From positions 1-64,000 of the forward strand of contig NZ_PGFI01000013.1 in the NCBI RefSeq assembly GCF_002797755.1: 64,000 nt of DNA. The letters are read 5' to 3'. Shown here one piece after another: positions 1 to 8,579 of this stretch. Positions within the stretch are counted from its first letter, which is position 1. Every line of letters begins with the position of its first letter. Made by a program: the position numbers and the translations under genes. The notes under the pieces were generated by a model, which was not told the origin of the DNA, made no database searches, and saw nothing but the letters and a program-made list of their open reading frames with translations. This stretch comes from Brevirhabdus pacifica (GTDB lineage Bacteria; Pseudomonadota; Alphaproteobacteria; Rhodobacterales; Rhodobacteraceae).

Positions 1-347
1 ACACCGCGCTTGGCATCCCTGTCACAGAAACCGTGGGATGAATCCGTCCGGGGAAAGGGGAACTCCGGACATCAGAGGCTTTGTGCAACAGAGCCCTAAT
101 ACGTGGTTTCGCACCCTCAAGGATCCGGCCAAATTTTGCCGAGGATCAGGTGCCTCAAGTTCTCCCCTCGGCGGCCCCACGCTGAGCGGCTGTCCGCCCG
201 CCACCTTCCCGGACGGCAGGCCCATGCGGCCCGCGGGCAAATGGTTCCCATAATTTTATGGAAAAAATATGCCCTCCGCCGCGAACCATTTCGGCGCGCA
301 TGGAGTTGGTTCAGCAAATGTCAACAGAACAATACTGGAGAATAAAA
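1..347. other. Intergenic region with tandem RNA hairpins, no convincing CDS
   Basis: No open frame here looks like a protein. The plus strand can form several stems: 46-53 with 63-70, 77-84 with 88-95, an imperfect long stem 111-129 with 138-153, and 167-173 with 180-186. The last 100 bases are A/T-richer and probably hold the promoter and leader of the SH3 gene at 348. I could not match the structured part to a known RNA family by eye. It may be a small RNA, the 3' part of an RNA that begins upstream of the window, or chance pairing in GC-rich DNA. Confidence 0.4.
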
Positions 348-851
348 ATGCTTCGTCTCACCTCCGCCCTGACCGCCGGTGTCTACATGACCATGGTTGT
401 ATTTGGCGATGGGGGGCCCACGTCGCAGATCTCCGCCGCCCAGGCCTCGACCGAGAGCGAAGGCGCCGTCGTGAGCCGTGCCGCCGCAAGCAACACCGCC
501 CTCTACACGGCCAAGTTGAGCGACGAAGACGCGATCAAGGTCGCCGTCGCCGCCACCAAGGCCCCCCTGCCCACCGCAGAGCCGGCCGAGGCCACCGAAG
601 AGGTCAAAACCGCCGCTGTCGCAGAAGACAAGGCCGATGCCGCCAACAAGGTGTTTGTCACCGGCAACGTTGTGAACATGCGCGCCGGTCCCTCGACCAA
701 GAACCCCGTCCTGAGCAAGCTGAACATGGGTTCCGCCGCCGACCTTCTCGACAGCCTCGACAATGGCTGGGCCAAGATCCGCGACGAGAATGGCAAGATC
801 GGCTACATGTCGGCCAAGTTCCTCTCGGACAAGAACCCGCGCGAAAGCTGA
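348..851 (+). CDS. Exported SH3-domain (SH3b) protein
   Basis: A 167-residue protein, probably exported. The first ~33 residues are a hydrophobic, signal-like segment, followed by an Ala/Glu/Thr-rich low-complexity linker (about 35-100). A bacterial SH3 domain covers about 102-161, with the typical VNMRAGPSTKNPVLSKL start and a GWAKIR core. Such domains usually bind peptidoglycan or other periplasmic ligands; the ligand here is unknown. The start at 348 was chosen because GGAG lies seven bases upstream and the signal begins there; the frame is open further upstream but without signal character. A strong terminator follows at 885, so it is probably monocistronic. Confidence 0.8.
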   Translation: MLRLTSALTAGVYMTMVVFGDGGPTSQISAAQASTESEGAVVSRAAASNTALYTAKLSDEDAIKVAVAATKAPLPTAEPAEATEEVKTAAVAEDKADAANKVFVTGNVVNMRAGPSTKNPVLSKLNMGSAADLLDSLDNGWAKIRDENGKIGYMSAKFLSDKNPRES

Positions 852-884
852 CCGCGCCGGCATCCATAAATGTTGACATCCTTC

Positions 885-911
885 GTGGCGCCCTTGGGCG
901 CCACTTTTTTT
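885..911 (+). terminator. Rho-independent terminator after the SH3 gene
   Basis: Perfect 9-bp inverted repeat GTGGCGCCC / GGGCGCCAC (885-893 and 896-904) followed directly by seven T residues. It lies 33 bases past the stop of the SH3-domain gene and isolates it from the SDR gene downstream. Confidence 0.88.
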
Positions 912-1002
912 GTGCCGCACCCGCCGCCCGGCGTCTCGCTTGTTATGAGAACGCGCGCCGACTACACCCGTTGGACAAGACCACATCAGCCCCGGAGGCG
1001 CC

Positions 1003-1830
1003 TTGACCCGTTCGATCCTAATCACCGGATGCTCCTCTGGCATTGGTGCCGACGCCGCCCGCACCCTGGCCGACCGCGGCTGGACGGTGTTCGCAAGCTG
1101 CCGCCAGGCCACGGATTGCGAGCGCCTGACGGCCGAGGGGTTCGACAGCCCCCAGCTTGACTACGATGCCCCCGACAGCATCGGCGCGGCGCTGGATCAC
1201 GTGCTGGGCAAAACGGGCGGGACGTTGGATGCGCTTTTCAACAACGGTGCCTATGCCATTCCCGGCGCGGTCGAGGATCTGCCCCGCGACGCCCTGCGCG
1301 CCATATTCGAGACGAACCTCGTCGGGCAGTTCGACCTGATCAACCGGGTCCTGCCGGTGATGCGGCGGCAGGGGCACGGGCGGATCGTCAACAACTCCTC
1401 CGTGCTGGGTTTTGCCGCCATGCCCTGGCGCGGCGCCTACAACGCCACGAAATTCGCGATGGAGGGGCTGACGGACACCCTGCGGCTGGAAATGTCGGAC
1501 ACCCCCGTTCACATCTGCCTGATCGAACCCGGCCCGATCCGCACCGCTTTCCGGCGCAATGCCCAGAAGCAGTTCGCGCGCTGGATCGACTGGAAGGCCT
1601 CGGCCCGTGCCGCCCAGTACGAGGCCGAGTTACTGCCCCGCCTGCACGATCACGAGGGAAAGTCGCGCTTCGAGTTGCCGCCTTCGGCCGTCACGGCCAA
1701 GCTGATCCACGCGCTTGAGGCTACCAAGCCGCGCCCGCGCTATTTCGTGACCACGCCGACCTACGGCGCAGCCGCGATGAAACGCCTCTTGCCGACCCGT
1801 GCGTCGGACTGGCTTTCCGGCGCCAGATAG
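1003..1830 (+). CDS. Short-chain dehydrogenase/reductase (classical SDR)
   Basis: A 275-residue NAD(P)-dependent oxidoreductase with a single Rossmann fold; the substrate is not predictable. The cofactor motif TGCSSGIG is at 8-15, NNGA at 80-83, the catalytic Ser near 132-133 and YNATK gives Tyr146/Lys150. The length and C-terminal extension resemble the classical SDRs annotated as steroid- or retinol-dehydrogenase-like. The start is TTG at 1003, supported by GGAGG a few bases upstream and by the motif lying at the very N-terminus. A 65-residue membrane protein and a cobalamin adenosyltransferase follow on the same strand. Confidence 0.85.
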   Translation: MTRSILITGCSSGIGADAARTLADRGWTVFASCRQATDCERLTAEGFDSPQLDYDAPDSIGAALDHVLGKTGGTLDALFNNGAYAIPGAVEDLPRDALRAIFETNLVGQFDLINRVLPVMRRQGHGRIVNNSSVLGFAAMPWRGAYNATKFAMEGLTDTLRLEMSDTPVHICLIEPGPIRTAFRRNAQKQFARWIDWKASARAAQYEAELLPRLHDHEGKSRFELPPSAVTAKLIHALEATKPRPRYFVTTPTYGAAAMKRLLPTRASDWLSGAR

Positions 1831-1867
1831 GGTTCAACGGACCCATGTCCCGACACAAGGAGTCGCC

Positions 1868-2065
1868 ATGTTCCAGGATCCGCTATTCATTCTGATCGCC
1901 CTTGCGATGGCTGTCGTGGTGATCATCCTGCTGCTCGGGATCGGCGGCTTCGCCAAGGGCGGAGAGTTCAACCGCAAGCACGCCAACCGGCTCATGCGCT
2001 ACCGCGTGGCGGCCCAGTTCGTGGCCGTGGTGCTGATCCTGCTATTCGTCTTCGTGCGGCGGTAA
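1868..2065 (+). CDS. Small twin-transmembrane HIG1-like protein
   Basis: A 65-residue inner-membrane protein with two hydrophobic helices (about 5-27 and 46-62) joined by a short basic loop with a KGGEFNRKHANRLMRYRV motif. That motif is typical of the hypoxia-induced-protein (HIG1) type proteins common in Rhodobacteraceae; mitochondrial members act on respiratory supercomplexes, but the bacterial role is unproven. The ATG at 1868 follows AAGGAG with good spacing. The gene ends six bases before the adenosyltransferase gene, so the two are very likely co-transcribed. Confidence 0.8.
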   Translation: MFQDPLFILIALAMAVVVIILLLGIGGFAKGGEFNRKHANRLMRYRVAAQFVAVVLILLFVFVRR

Positions 2066-2071
2066 TCCCCG

Positions 2072-2680
2072 ATGGTGGTGCTCAGCAAGATCTACACCCG
2101 CACCGGTGACGCCGGCGACACGGCCTTGGGCGACGGGATGCGCGTGCGCAAGGACGCCGCCCGGGTCGAGGCCTATGGCACGGTAGACGAAACCAACGCC
2201 ACCGTCGGGCTTGCCCGCCTGCACGCCCCCAAGGGCCAGTCGGCCGCCCCGGACGGCGCGCTGGACATGGATGCCCGCCTGGCCGCGATCCAGAACGATC
2301 TTTTCGACCTGGGGGCCGACCTCTGCCGTCCCGGCCACGACCGTGACGCCGAGGCCGAGTATCCCCCTCTGCGCGTGACCGAGGCTCAGGTGACGCGGCT
2401 GGAGCATGAGATTGACACGATGAACACGGCACTGACGCCGCTTCGGTCCTTCGTGCTGCCCGGCGGTTCCGCCCTGGCCGCACAGCTTCACCTCTGCCGG
2501 GTGGTCAGCCGCCGGGCCGAACGGCTGACCGTGACACTGGCGGTGAACGAACCCGTCAACCCGGCGGCCCTGCGCTATCTCAACCGGCTCAGCGACTGGT
2601 TCTTCTGCGCGGCCCGGATCGCCAATGACAATGGTGCGGCCGACGTGCTGTGGGTGCCCGGCGCCAATCGCGAGGGCTGA
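2072..2680 (+). CDS. ATP:cob(I)alamin adenosyltransferase, PduO type
   Basis: A 202-residue cytoplasmic enzyme that moves the adenosyl group of ATP to cob(I)alamin, making coenzyme B12. The N-terminal ATP-binding segment (SKIYTRTGDAGDTALGDG, about 5-22), the VEAYGTVDETNA region and the C-terminal RRAERL...NRLSDWFF segment are the PduO-type signatures. The length is normal for the family. It adjoins the HIG1-like gene with a six-base gap. Adenosylcobalamin is needed by ethylmalonyl-CoA-pathway mutases, which fits the presence of Mcd in this window. Confidence 0.92.
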   Translation: MVVLSKIYTRTGDAGDTALGDGMRVRKDAARVEAYGTVDETNATVGLARLHAPKGQSAAPDGALDMDARLAAIQNDLFDLGADLCRPGHDRDAEAEYPPLRVTEAQVTRLEHEIDTMNTALTPLRSFVLPGGSALAAQLHLCRVVSRRAERLTVTLAVNEPVNPAALRYLNRLSDWFFCAARIANDNGAADVLWVPGANREG

Positions 2681-2827
2681 GAGGCCCGTCGCCCGCCAGT
2701 GAACGTCGCGGCGCCCCCCGGCGCAGGGCCAACTTTGCCCTGTTTTCCCCCTGCATGACCCGTTAAGCCTGTGACCGAAATAATTGGCGTGCCGGGTCTG
2801 CCGGCATTTAAACGGGAGAAAACGCAG

Positions 2828-3589
2828 ATGAAGGTGCTCGTGCCGGTCAAGCGCGTGATCGATTACAACGTCAAGGTCCGGGTCAAGTCGGACGGCAGCG
2901 GTGTCGATCTCAACAACGTCAAGATGTCCATGAACCCCTTCGACGAAATCGCCGTCGAAGAGGCCATCCGCCTCAAGGAGGCCGGCAAGGTCGAAGAGGT
3001 CATCGCCGTCTCCATCGGCGTGAAGCAGGCGCAGGAAACCCTGCGCACCGCGCTGGCCATGGGCGCCGACCGGGCCATCCTGGTCGTCGCTGCAGATGAC
3101 GTGCACCAGGACATCGAGCCGCTGGCCGTGGCCAAGATCCTCAAGGGCGTGGTCGAGCAGGAACAGCCCGGCCTCGTCCTCTGCGGCAAGCAGGCGATCG
3201 ACAACGACATGAACGCCACCGGTCAGATGCTGGCGGCGCTGCTGGGCTGGTCGCAGGCGACCTTCGCCTCGAAGGTCGAGATCGAGGGCGACAAGGCCCG
3301 CGTCACCCGTGAGGTCGACGGCGGCCTTCAGACCATCGCCGTCGCGATGCCCGCCGTGGTCACCGTGGACCTGCGCCTGAACGAGCCGCGCTATGCCTCG
3401 CTGCCCAACATCATGAAGGCAAAGAAGAAGCCGCTGGACGAGAAGACCGCCGAGGATTACGGCGTCGACGTCTCGCCCCGGCTGGAAATCGTCGGCACCA
3501 CCGAGCCCGCCGCCCGCAAGGCCGGCGTCATGGTCGGTTCGGTCGACGAGCTCGTGGACAAACTCAAGAACGAAGCGGGGGTTATCTGA
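2828..3589 (+). CDS. etfB: Electron transfer flavoprotein subunit beta
   Basis: A 253-residue subunit of the FAD/AMP-containing electron transfer flavoprotein, which carries electrons from acyl-CoA dehydrogenases to ETF:ubiquinone oxidoreductase. The N-terminus [12 protein letters not shown] and the segments [20 protein letters not shown] and [16 protein letters not shown] are highly typical. ATG 2828 was chosen over an upstream in-frame start because the family begins exactly there. It overlaps etfA by one base (TGATG), indicating translational coupling. It probably serves the Mcd and other dehydrogenases of this organism. Confidence 0.97.
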   Translation: MKVLVPVKRVIDYNVKVRVKSDGSGVDLNNVKMSMNPFDEIAVEEAIRLKEAGKVEEVIAVSIGVKQAQETLRTALAMGADRAILVVAADDVHQDIEPLAVAKILKGVVEQEQPGLVLCGKQAIDNDMNATGQMLAALLGWSQATFASKVEIEGDKARVTREVDGGLQTIAVAMPAVVTVDLRLNEPRYASLPNIMKAKKKPLDEKTAEDYGVDVSPRLEIVGTTEPAARKAGVMVGSVDELVDKLKNEAGVI

Positions 3590-4515
3590 TGGCTGTACTT
3601 CTTCTGGCAGAAGTGACCGATGGCGAACTGTCGGTCGACGCGACCGCCAAGGCCGTGACCGCGGCCCAGGCGCTGGGTGACGTGACCGTGCTCTGCACCG
3701 GCGCAAGCTGTGCCGCCGCTGCCGAGACCGCCGCCAAGATCGACGGCGTGGCGAAGGTGCTTTGCGCCGAGGATCCGCTTTACGGTCACCGCCTGGCCGA
3801 GCCGGTCGCCGCGCTGGTCGTTTCGCTGGCCGGCGACTATTCGCATATCGTCGCCCCGGCCACGACCGACGCCAAGAACATCATGCCGCGCATCGCCGCG
3901 CTGCTAGACGTAATGGTGCTGTCCGACGTTTCGGGCATCAAGGACGCCGACACGTTCGAGCGCCCGGTTTACGCCGGCAACGCGATCCAGACCGTCAAGT
4001 CGCGCGACAGCGTCAAGGTGATGACGATCCGCACCTCGACCTTCGACGCCGCGGGCCAGTCCAATTCGGCCTCGGTCGAGCAGATCGGCGCCGCCGTGGA
4101 TCCGGGCCTGTCGGAATGGGTCGAGGACAAGGTCGCCGAATCCGACCGCCCCGAGCTGACTTCGGCCGGCATCGTCGTCTCTGGCGGCCGCGGCGTCGGT
4201 TCCGAGGATGACTTCGCCCTGATCGAGAAGCTTGCCGACAAGCTGGGCGCTGCCGTCGGCGCCAGCCGTGCCGCCGTCGACTCGGGCTTTGCGCCCAACG
4301 ACTGGCAGGTCGGGCAGACCGGCAAGGTCGTCGCCCCCGACCTCTACATCGCGGTCGGCATCTCGGGTGCGATCCAGCACTTGGCGGGGATGAAGGACTC
4401 GAAGGTCATCGTCGCGATCAACAAGGACGAAGAGGCCCCGATCTTCCAGGTCGCCGATTACGGGCTTGTCGCGGACCTCTTCACCGCCGTGCCGGAGCTG
4501 GTCGAAAAGCTCTGA
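3589..4515 (+). CDS. etfA: Electron transfer flavoprotein subunit alpha
   Basis: A 308-residue FAD-binding partner of EtfB. The C-terminal half carries the ETF-alpha signature region ([20 protein letters not shown], then [20 protein letters not shown]), which binds FAD. The N-terminal half is the ETF domain contacting EtfB. It starts on the TGATG junction with etfB. Its last 58 bases overlap, tail to tail, with the minus-strand DUF6473 gene. Confidence 0.97.
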   Translation: MAVLLLAEVTDGELSVDATAKAVTAAQALGDVTVLCTGASCAAAAETAAKIDGVAKVLCAEDPLYGHRLAEPVAALVVSLAGDYSHIVAPATTDAKNIMPRIAALLDVMVLSDVSGIKDADTFERPVYAGNAIQTVKSRDSVKVMTIRTSTFDAAGQSNSASVEQIGAAVDPGLSEWVEDKVAESDRPELTSAGIVVSGGRGVGSEDDFALIEKLADKLGAAVGASRAAVDSGFAPNDWQVGQTGKVVAPDLYIAVGISGAIQHLAGMKDSKVIVAINKDEEAPIFQVADYGLVADLFTAVPELVEKL

Positions 4516-5462
4516 TCCGGCCGGATCAACGATGAACGGATCTGCGGGTCCGCCCCCCGGGGCGGGCCCGCTTGCGTTCCGGCCCCCAGGTCGGCCAGCG
4601 AGTCGATGATATGCGCCGCCGCCTCGCGATGGGCCGAAGGGCCCACCAGCCGCGCGGCCATGCGCGCATCGTCGGGGCCGACCATCATCCCCTGCGCCTG
4701 GGTCGCCCGGGCCGTGGCGCTGATCCGGCAGATACGCAGATCGCTGACCTCCTTGCGCAGGGCCGCCACCATGCCGGCGGTCACGAATAGAGGGGAGCGC
4801 CAGCGGTCCGCCGGGGCGATCTGGGCGGCGCAGGGCGCCTCGGACATCCACAGCAGGGTGATGCGCCCGCCGATCCGGTCCAGCAACAGCCGCATCCGCG
4901 CGGTCCAAGCCGCCTGCAACTCGTGCTCGATCGCGCCGAAGCGTTTCGGGCAGCGTTCCCACAGGCTGCGCAGCATGTGCTGCGTGAAGTTGAACTCGGT
5001 GAAATCCACATCGTGGTAGAGGGCGCGCAGCGCATCTGTCGCCTCCAGGAAGCGGTCGTTACGGCGGGGATGAACCGTGTAAAGGCGGTTCGACATGTTG
5101 GCGGCGCCCAGCACCTGGATCACCGTCGCGCGCGAACGGCGGCAGATGTCGATCACCGCCCCGTCGCGCAGGAACACGTCCAACCCCGCGTTGTGGATCG
5201 CCAGGTTCACGGTCGGCACGCCCAGCCCCTCGGCCACCAGATCCGGCAGCGGCCGGGGCACGCAGCGCCCGTAGAACATCGCCGCACCGACGAAGGCCAC
5301 CTCCTGGCCGGTGCCGGCGCTGCGCATGGGCGGTGGCCCCTGGGCCGCCTTGGCCTTTGCCGGGCGAGAACCCGAATTCTGCCCCCGGAATATCTGTGCC
5401 GATCCCTCGTACCGGCACTCGTCATAGTCCATCGCCTCGTCAAATGAACGATCGCAGGTCAT
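4458..5462 (-). CDS. DUF6473 family protein
   Basis: A conserved alphaproteobacterial protein of about 334 residues with no proven function. I recognise the family from the N-terminal pattern [16 protein letters not shown] and the following [24 protein letters not shown], which resembles an SGNH-hydrolase-like or sulfotransferase-neighbouring fold without obvious catalytic residues. I chose the ATG at 5462, which has a G-rich ribosome site, over an ATG 15 bases upstream; Met at 5432 is also possible. The reading frame runs 58 bases into the 3' end of etfA on the other strand. Confidence 0.7.
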   Translation of the reverse strand: MTCDRSFDEAMDYDECRYEGSAQIFRGQNSGSRPAKAKAAQGPPPMRSAGTGQEVAFVGAAMFYGRCVPRPLPDLVAEGLGVPTVNLAIHNAGLDVFLRDGAVIDICRRSRATVIQVLGAANMSNRLYTVHPRRNDRFLEATDALRALYHDVDFTEFNFTQHMLRSLWERCPKRFGAIEHELQAAWTARMRLLLDRIGGRITLLWMSEAPCAAQIAPADRWRSPLFVTAGMVAALRKEVSDLRICRISATARATQAQGMMVGPDDARMAARLVGPSAHREAAAHIIDSLADLGAGTQAGPPRGADPQIRSSLIRPDQSFSTSSGTAVKRSATSP

Positions 5463-5621
5463 CTCGACCCCCCGCATTGAAACTTCACCCGGGGACCTTT
5501 CTGCAGGCCAAGGCTTACCAAAACGGAAAGCTTAAAATTAGCCCGGTCCCCGCCGGTCGTTCCGCCTTGCGCCGGTCGCGCCAGTCCATATGCTCGGCGC
5601 CGATCAGCGAAAGGACAGCGG

Positions 5622-6500
5622 ATGGAGATCAAGAGCATCGGGATCGTCGGCGCGGGCCAGATGGGCAACGGCATCGCCCATGTCTGCGCGCTTGCCGGTT
5701 ATGACGTCCTCATGACCGACATCACCCAGGAGGCGCTGGACAGCGCCCTGGCGCTGATCCGCTCGAACCTTGAAAGACAGGCCTCCCGCGGGAAGATCGA
5801 GGAAGACGAGGTGTCCGCCGCCCTGGACCGGATCCGCTGCACGCTGAAGCTGTCGGACCTTGGCCAGACCGACCTGGTGATCGAGGCCGCGACCGAGCGT
5901 GAGACCGTCAAGCAGGCAATCTTCGAGGATCTGCTGCCGCACCTCAAGCCCGAGACGATCCTGACCTCGAACACCTCGTCGATCTCGATCACCCGGCTGG
6001 CCAGCCGCACAGACCGGCCGGAAAAATTCATGGGCTTCCACTTCATGAACCCGGTGCCGGTGATGCAGCTGGTCGAGTTGATTCGCGGTATCGCCACCGA
6101 CGAGGCCACCTTCAAGGCCTGCCTCCAGGTCGTGGAGCGTCTGAACAAGAGCGCCGCCACCGCCGAGGATTTTCCCGCCTTCATCGTCAACCGCATCCTG
6201 ATGCCGATGATCAACGAGGCGATCTACACGCTTTACGAAGGCGTCGGGAACGTGAAGTCGATCGACACCTCGATGAAACTGGGCGCCAATCATCCCATGG
6301 GGCCGCTGGAGCTGGCCGATTTCATCGGGCTCGACACCTGCCTGGCGATCATGAACGTGCTGCACGACGGGCTGGCGGACACCAAGTATCGTCCCTGCCC
6401 CCTGCTGACGAAATACGTCGAGGCCGGCTGGCTGGGCCGCAAGACCCGGCGTGGTTTCTATGATTATCGCGGTGAGGGCGATCCCGTTCCGACCCGCTGA
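5622..6500 (+). CDS. 3-hydroxybutyryl-CoA dehydrogenase
   Basis: A 292-residue NAD(P)-dependent dehydrogenase interconverting acetoacetyl-CoA and 3-hydroxybutyryl-CoA. The N-terminal Rossmann motif GIVGAGQMGNGIA starts at about residue 7. The catalytic His region is GFHFMNPVPVMQLVE, and the C-terminal domain carries NHPMGPLELADFIGLDTCL. Length and order are those of single-domain HBD (FadB2/PaaH-like) enzymes. It follows etfBA in the common Rhodobacteraceae arrangement, here with the DUF6473 gene between them on the opposite strand. It feeds acetoacetyl-CoA/crotonyl-CoA metabolism and polyhydroxybutyrate or ethylmalonyl-CoA routes. Confidence 0.93.
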   Translation: MEIKSIGIVGAGQMGNGIAHVCALAGYDVLMTDITQEALDSALALIRSNLERQASRGKIEEDEVSAALDRIRCTLKLSDLGQTDLVIEAATERETVKQAIFEDLLPHLKPETILTSNTSSISITRLASRTDRPEKFMGFHFMNPVPVMQLVELIRGIATDEATFKACLQVVERLNKSAATAEDFPAFIVNRILMPMINEAIYTLYEGVGNVKSIDTSMKLGANHPMGPLELADFIGLDTCLAIMNVLHDGLADTKYRPCPLLTKYVEAGWLGRKTRRGFYDYRGEGDPVPTR

Positions 6501-6535
6501 ACCGGCGCGGGGAACGCGGGATCGAGGCGGTCGGT

Positions 6536-6805
6536 CTAGCGGTCCTCGCCGAAGCGGTTGGTGACCAGCTCTTCCAGCGCGGCGGCCAGATCCTCGGCCG
6601 CGTTGCCCTTGGTGGCGATGCGGATCTCGCTGCCCTTCGACGCCGCCAACATCAAAAGCCCCATGATCGAATCGCCCGACACGTCCATCCCGTCCTTGCT
6701 GACGGTGGCCTCGGCATCATGGGCCTCGACCACCTCGACCAGCTTGGCCGAGGCGCGGGCATGCAGCCCCTTTTCATTCACGATCTTGAGAACGCGTTCC
6801 GGCAT
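6536..6805 (-). CDS. ptsH: HPr phosphocarrier protein
   Basis: An 89-residue HPr. His15 in KGLHARAS is the PEP-dependent (EI) phosphorylation site and Ser46 in GDSIMGLLMLAA is the regulatory site for HPr kinase. I chose ATG 6805 rather than GTG 6829 because the family starts with MPERVLKIVNEKG and a long AGGGGGG ribosome site lies just upstream. It is the last gene of the chvI-chvG-hprK-rapZ-EIIA-ptsH row. No EIIB or EIIC permease gene is present, so this PTS is more likely regulatory than sugar-transporting. Confidence 0.95.
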   Translation of the reverse strand: MPERVLKIVNEKGLHARASAKLVEVVEAHDAEATVSKDGMDVSGDSIMGLLMLAASKGSEIRIATKGNAAEDLAAALEELVTNRFGEDR

Positions 6806-6835
6806 TCCAGCCCCCCTTTTCATTGGCACGCGGGC

Positions 6836-7228
6836 TTAGCCGGCGGATCCGTCAAAACTGTTGATGTATTTGCGCCCTGCATTCATCGCGGCGGTGACCG
6901 CCTCGGCTACCGGCAGGCGGCGGGACTTGGCCAGCTTGATGAGCATGGGCAGGTTGGCACCGTAGAGAATCTTGCGATTCACCGGGTGACAGGCCATCAG
7001 CGACAGGTTCGAGGGCGAGCCGCCGAACATGTCCGTCACCACGACGACACCCTCACCCTCGTCGACCGCATCCGCGGCCGCACAGATTTCTCGCTGTTTC
7101 ACGCCTCTGTCATGATCGGGCTCTATAGAGATGGCACGGATGCCGGGTTGGTCACCGACAACATGTTCCACCGCGGCCAGGTATTCCCTGGCAAGCCCGC
7201 CATGCGCGACGATGACGATACCGATCAC
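6836..7228 (-). CDS. PTS EIIA component, mannose/fructose family
   Basis: A 130-residue cytoplasmic EIIA of the mannose class. His9 in [10 protein letters not shown] is the phosphorylated residue. The segment [18 protein letters not shown] is the second conserved motif. The first four bases overlap the end of rapZ (ATGA type), so the two are translationally coupled. As no permease genes adjoin it, it probably receives phosphate from HPr and acts as a regulator, as described for the incomplete PTS of other alphaproteobacteria. Confidence 0.93.
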   Translation of the reverse strand: MIGIVIVAHGGLAREYLAAVEHVVGDQPGIRAISIEPDHDRGVKQREICAAADAVDEGEGVVVVTDMFGGSPSNLSLMACHPVNRKILYGANLPMLIKLAKSRRLPVAEAVTAAMNAGRKYINSFDGSAG

Positions 7229-8130
7229 GCTTGTGTCCCTTTGTCCGACGCAGGTGCCCCCCCACCTGTCCGCTCAAGCTCCCTATGTCGTTTAGACACC
7301 TGCCATCCCCGTTCTTCAAGGGCCATGGAGAGGGTTTCGGCCAATGTGACGGAACGGTGTTGCCCGCCGGTGCAGCCAAAGCCGATCGACAGGTGCGATT
7401 TGCCCTCGGCAAGGTATCCCGGCAGCAGCAGAAGCACCATTTCCAGCAGGTGGTGAAAGAACTCCTCGAAGCGCGGATCGGCCTTCACATAGTCCTGCAC
7501 CGGCGTGTCGCGACCGTTGAACGGGCGCAGCGCCGGCTCCCAATAGGGGTTTTGCAGGAAGCGCACGTCGAAGACCATGTCGATGCCCCGGGGCACGCCG
7601 CGTTTGTAACTGAAGGACTGGACCGTGATGGCCAGGGTCAGCGCATCCTTGGGCTGAAACCAGCGGGCGATCTCGGCCCGTAGTTCGTGCGGGGTCAGAT
7701 CCGAGGTGTCGATCAGGATATTGGCGCGGCTGCGGATCGGCATCAGCAGGTCGATGTCGACGGCGATGCCATCGGCCGGGGTCTCGGCCGGGGCCATGGG
7801 GTGGCGGCGCCGGGTCTCGGAAAAGCGCTGCACCAGAACCTCCGGCCGGCAGTCCAGGTATACCACCTCGAGGTTGATGTCGGTGCGCGCGGTCAACCGC
7901 TCGATCAGCTCGATCAGTTCCGCGCCCGAGAAATCCCGGTTCCGCGTGTCGAAGCCAAGCGCCAGCGGCCGGTTCAGGGGCGCGTTCTTCAGCAGCGGCT
8001 CGAGCAGGCTGAGGGGCATGTTGTCGATCGCCTCGTAGCCGAGGTCCTCGAGCGCGTTGATCGCGGTCGAGCGCCCGGCGCCGGAAGGCCCGGTGATCAT
8101 GACGAGAGTATTGAAGCCCTGCTCGCGCAT
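7225..8130 (-). CDS. rapZ: RapZ/YvcJ-family nucleotide-binding protein
   Basis: A 301-residue P-loop protein of the RapZ (YhbJ/YvcJ) family. In enterobacteria RapZ is an RNA-binding adaptor for RNase E; in alphaproteobacteria its role is less clear. The Walker A motif is GPSGAGRST (14-22), with Arg in place of the usual Lys. [16 protein letters not shown] follows, and the C-terminal domain has the conserved [15 protein letters not shown]. It lies 12 bases after hprK and overlaps the EIIA gene by four bases. Confidence 0.93.
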   Translation of the reverse strand: MREQGFNTLVMITGPSGAGRSTAINALEDLGYEAIDNMPLSLLEPLLKNAPLNRPLALGFDTRNRDFSGAELIELIERLTARTDINLEVVYLDCRPEVLVQRFSETRRRHPMAPAETPADGIAVDIDLLMPIRSRANILIDTSDLTPHELRAEIARWFQPKDALTLAITVQSFSYKRGVPRGIDMVFDVRFLQNPYWEPALRPFNGRDTPVQDYVKADPRFEEFFHHLLEMVLLLLPGYLAEGKSHLSIGFGCTGGQHRSVTLAETLSMALEERGWQVSKRHRELERTGGGAPASDKGTQA

Positions 8131-8142
8131 GGCGGGTCCCTT

Positions 8143-8574
8143 TCAGGCAGCACGTCCGTTGAATCTGAGATAGACAATTATCGCCGCCGCAAAATGGCAC
8201 ATCCCGGATCTGTGAACGAGGGCAATGTCATGGCCCAGGAAATTCCGCACCCGGGCGGGTGGCATGCGCTCTTCCTCGGTGATGTCCAGATCGGCGCAAA
8301 GCGTCAGGGCGATCGGGCCGCTGGCCGCGGGCGCCCGCAGAAGGCCCACGCCCCGCGCCTCGATCAGGCCGCGGATGGGGGTCGGGCAGCGCATCTTCAC
8401 CCCCGCGCCGTCGGACACCAGTTCGACCCGGTCGTCGGCCACCAGTTCGGCCCCGAGGGCGATCAGCTCCAGCGCCAGGGACGACTTGCCCGCCCCGGAC
8501 CGGCCGGTCACGAGGACACCCCGCCCGTCGATGCTGACGGCGCTTGCGTGAACTGTCAGGGGTTCGGCAGGCAC
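8143..8574 (-). CDS. hprK: HPr kinase/phosphorylase, short alphaproteobacterial form
   Basis: A 143-residue kinase that phosphorylates HPr on Ser46 and can remove that phosphate. It has the Walker A motif GRSGAGKS (24-31) and the basic VADDRVEL region, but lacks the N-terminal domain of the ~310-residue Firmicutes enzyme; this short form is normal in alphaproteobacteria. It is five bases downstream of chvG, placing it under the same transcript as the two-component system. Its substrate HPr is encoded three genes later. Confidence 0.92.
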   Translation of the reverse strand: MPAEPLTVHASAVSIDGRGVLVTGRSGAGKSSLALELIALGAELVADDRVELVSDGAGVKMRCPTPIRGLIEARGVGLLRAPAASGPIALTLCADLDITEEERMPPARVRNFLGHDIALVHRSGMCHFAAAIIVYLRFNGRAA

Positions 8575-8579
8575 CGCCG

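Noticed and set aside
2042-3706. 554-codon minus-strand open frame over the adenosyltransferase and etfB
   Set aside because: Both genes beneath it are certain; the antisense frame has no family resemblance.
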